A stretch of DNA of 64,000 bases from an uncultured Gemmataceae bacterium. GTDB taxonomy: Bacteria > Planctomycetota > Planctomycetia > Gemmatales > Gemmataceae. Of the stretch, positions 62,319 through 64,000 are shown piece after piece. Numbering within the stretch: position 1 is the stretch's first letter; each line of letters begins with the position of its first letter. The stretch covers positions 1 to 64,000 of the forward strand of contig CALDUY010000008.1 of the NCBI GenBank assembly GCA_937923405.1, given 5' to 3'. A program made the translations under genes and the position numbers. The notes under the pieces were generated by a model. The model saw nothing but the letters and a program-made list of their open reading frames with translations, was not told the DNA's origin and did no database searches.

Positions 62319-64000
62319 TCAGCGTCGTTGCCGGTCGACTCGTTGCTCCATCCGGGAATGGTCTTTGCGCCACCAAGCTAGCAGGCGTTGCACCGCTTGT
62401 CGATTAAACTGACTTAGGCTGTCTTGTCCGCTAAAACCCGTCTTCATTCGCTCGATCTCTTCGCGAGTGAGATACCAACTCATCGCCACGTCGCCGGGGG
62501 CCTCAAAGACAACTGTCGTGAACATCGGTTTGCCTTCGCGGTTGAAGAAGTCGCTGAGCATTTGCACCTTCTCATCGTTGCGGAAGGACATGCTCGCCAC
62601 ACGAGCGTTGCCGACGCCCACGAGTGGTCCCGTTGCCCATTCTAGAGCGCGCGAATACTTCCACATCGGTTGTCGTTCATCGGGAAACAGTTTGCTGCGT
62701 TCGCTTACGCTGTCGCGGATCTGAATCAGAACGACCCCCGAGGTGTTTCGCAGAATCCATCGGCGATAGTGATACAGCCAGGAGGCCGCCACATCGACGC
62801 CGAAGTTATCGTAGTAGCCGGCATCGACAACGCGACGCCGAGGTTCTGTCGGGAGATCGACCGCGGGGCTGAAGTAGGGGAAGGTAGCGCTCATGCGAAC
62901 TGCCGTGCTGAGTTTGAACTGATCGGCACGCGGAAACAATTGGAAGAATTCGATCGCAGAGACCGAATAGCGATCACGCGGCAAGCGAGCCAGTTCATCC
63001 TCGGACAGGTCAGGATCAAACTTGATCGGTTTACCTGCAGGGCGCGGCGTGCGTTCGTGCCGAGCACCGGGGCGAGCGGCGCGAGCATCGGGATCAACGA
63101 GAGATTGGCCCGCGGTCTCGGTGAGAAACGGAAGGTAGAGATTACTGATAATCAGACGTCTTCCATCCTCGACGAGCATGGGCGAGAAGACCAGTGAGGG
63201 CCGCCAGCCTTGCACTTCTCCTGGCGCCAGGCTGCGAATCGACCGATCCAGTGCCCCATTCAAGTTTTCTTTCCAGGCTTGTTCCAGAGCCACTCCGCGG
63301 TCAGTGTCGAACGGTCCCGGCAATAAAAGAGATGGAAGATCTAAAAACAGTGCATGGTTGGTCAAGCGCGTCAAACAGTCGGTGGCAATTCGGTCGACGA
63401 ACTCATCCGGGTCGGCTCTCGTGTGACTTTGCGGTTCATCCAGTGTTGAGACCCAGTAGGAGGCACCGACCATGCCACCGGAAGCTCCGGTGACTAGGCG
63501 AATATGACGCGGTAGGACGATCTGCTGCTCCGCGAAAGCTCGTTCGAGTTGATCCAAGACGAATGTGGTCCACAACGCTGAGCGATTGGCTCCACCGCTG
63601 ACGGCTACGATCACAAGTTTGGGTTTCTCGCCGTTCGGAGCCGCTTGTCTGGCCCATTGCTCCAGATTGTCATATTCGAGCGAAGCCAAAGTTGCTCCCA
63701 GTTCATCGGTGGTCTTGCGCCAACGGCGATAGGTGGCGTAGACCTCGGCGTAGCGGCGTTCCGCCAAAGCCTGGGAAGTCACCTCCACTCCAGGAAGAGA
63801 GTTCTCAAGAGACTCAATCGGTCCGATTTTTCCTGCTTGTTCCAGCCGTGTTCGCCAACGCAGAGCCAGACCACGATGGGCCTCGACCAAACGATGGAGA
63901 CTCGCGATTACGCGATCGAATTTCTCTTGATTGTCCGGATCCTGTTCCAAGTCGGAGGTCCGCTTCAGCAGTTTGGCATATAAGCCCTCGAAATCGACCT
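62319..64000 (-). CDS. Patatin-like hydrolase, N-terminus cut by window edge
   Basis: The open frame runs to the right edge, so the true start lies outside; only 560 codons are visible. It begins with helical sequence and then carries KLVIVAVSGGANRSALWTTFVLDQLE, the nucleophile motif G-A-S-G-G (VTGASGGMVGASYW) and later the Asp of the patatin dyad in VDAGYYDNFGVD. Patatin enzymes use this Ser-Asp pair to cleave fatty acyl chains from lipids. The AVSGGAN line replaces the usual DGGG-type oxyanion hole, so the call is for the superfamily only. No signal peptide visible in the part seen; membrane attachment upstream is possible. Confidence 0.7.
   Translation of the reverse strand, partial: VDFEGLYAKLLKRTSDLEQDPDNQEKFDRVIASLHRLVEAHRGLALRWRTRLEQAGKIGPIESLENSLPGVEVTSQALAERRYAEVYATYRRWRKTTDELGATLASLEYDNLEQWARQAAPNGEKPKLVIVAVSGGANRSALWTTFVLDQLERAFAEQQIVLPRHIRLVTGASGGMVGASYWVSTLDEPQSHTRADPDEFVDRIATDCLTRLTNHALFLDLPSLLLPGPFDTDRGVALEQAWKENLNGALDRSIRSLAPGEVQGWRPSLVFSPMLVEDGRRLIISNLYLPFLTETAGQSLVDPDARAARPGARHERTPRPAGKPIKFDPDLSEDELARLPRDRYSVSAIEFFQLFPRADQFKLSTAVRMSATFPYFSPAVDLPTEPRRRVVDAGYYDNFGVDVAASWLYHYRRWILRNTSGVVLIQIRDSVSERSKLFPDERQPMWKYSRALEWATGPLVGVGNARVASMSFRNDEKVQMLSDFFNREGKPMFTTVVFEAPGDVAMSWYLTREEIERMKTGFSGQDSLSQFNRQAVQRLLAWWRKDHSRMEQRVDRQRR

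Overview
The window looks like chromosomal DNA of a planctomycete, most likely from the Gemmatales/Gemmataceae side. It carries several families typical of that group: a PVC-type dehydrogenase with a C-terminal c-type heme domain, a DUF1559 pseudopilin-like protein, a DUF1501 Tat-exported protein, an arylsulfatase, secreted proteins with HEAT repeats and propellers, a protease with an N-terminal LExLExRxLLS-type motif, and a Gemmata-type cytosolic family ending in ADALEDAGC and RGCWVVD. GC content is moderate by eye. There is no rRNA, CRISPR array, intact insertion sequence, prophage or integrase. One tRNA gene, tRNA-Arg(CCG), is present.

Layout. 1-6.5 kb: an FHA-domain protein cut by the left edge, the PVC-type heme dehydrogenase, a secreted protein, a TPR/Fe-trafficking (YggX-like) fusion, a PSP1-family protein with a Cys-Gly array, and a Gemmata family protein. 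6.6-12.6 kb: two tandem isocitrate-dehydrogenase-family genes (one intact, one degenerate), an M1 aminopeptidase, a zinc-ribbon membrane protein and a DinB-like protein. 12.7-20.5 kb, minus strand: three tandem HEAT-repeat/propeller paralogues and a PpiC-type prolyl isomerase. 21-30.6 kb: a structured leader with a plus-strand terminator, a sulfatase, a DUF418 membrane protein, a DUF937 protein, a propeller protein, an RND/MMPL exporter and a divergent RMD1/DUF155-like protein. 30.6-39.6 kb: manA, a secreted zincin, hemL, a dihydroorotate-dehydrogenase-like flavoprotein translationally coupled to nifJ (pyruvate:ferredoxin oxidoreductase). 40-45.6 kb: a palindrome-truncated DUF1559 protein, a candidate selenoprotein of the AhpD/carboxymuconolactone decarboxylase family, a small secreted protein, an alpha/beta hydrolase and AmmeMemoRadiSam protein B. 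45.9-56.2 kb: ispG, a small secreted protein, a giant three-module amidohydrolase, a TIGR03936 radical-SAM-linked protein, and RNase E/G with a large insertion. 56.7-64 kb: a zinc-ribbon/OB-fold gene broken by an in-frame UGA, tRNA-Arg, a DUF1501 protein, a Gfo/Idh/MocA oxidoreductase, an NRDE/TANGO2 protein, homoserine dehydrogenase, and a patatin-like hydrolase cut by the right edge.

The most interesting signal is at 40999-42345. Two consecutive same-frame ORFs are separated by a single UGA that sits exactly where the second catalytic cysteine of a CxxC redox motif is expected, giving Cys-Phe-Tyr-UGA. A 7-bp stem with a GGUC loop follows 26 nt downstream, resembling a bacterial SECIS element. 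I read this as a probable selenoprotein with a CxxU centre. Other observations worth following up are the catalytic plus degenerate isocitrate dehydrogenase pair, the module-number variation in the HEAT/propeller triplet, the TPR-YggX fusion next to a Cys-array PSP1 protein, and the terminator-bearing leader upstream of the sulfatase.
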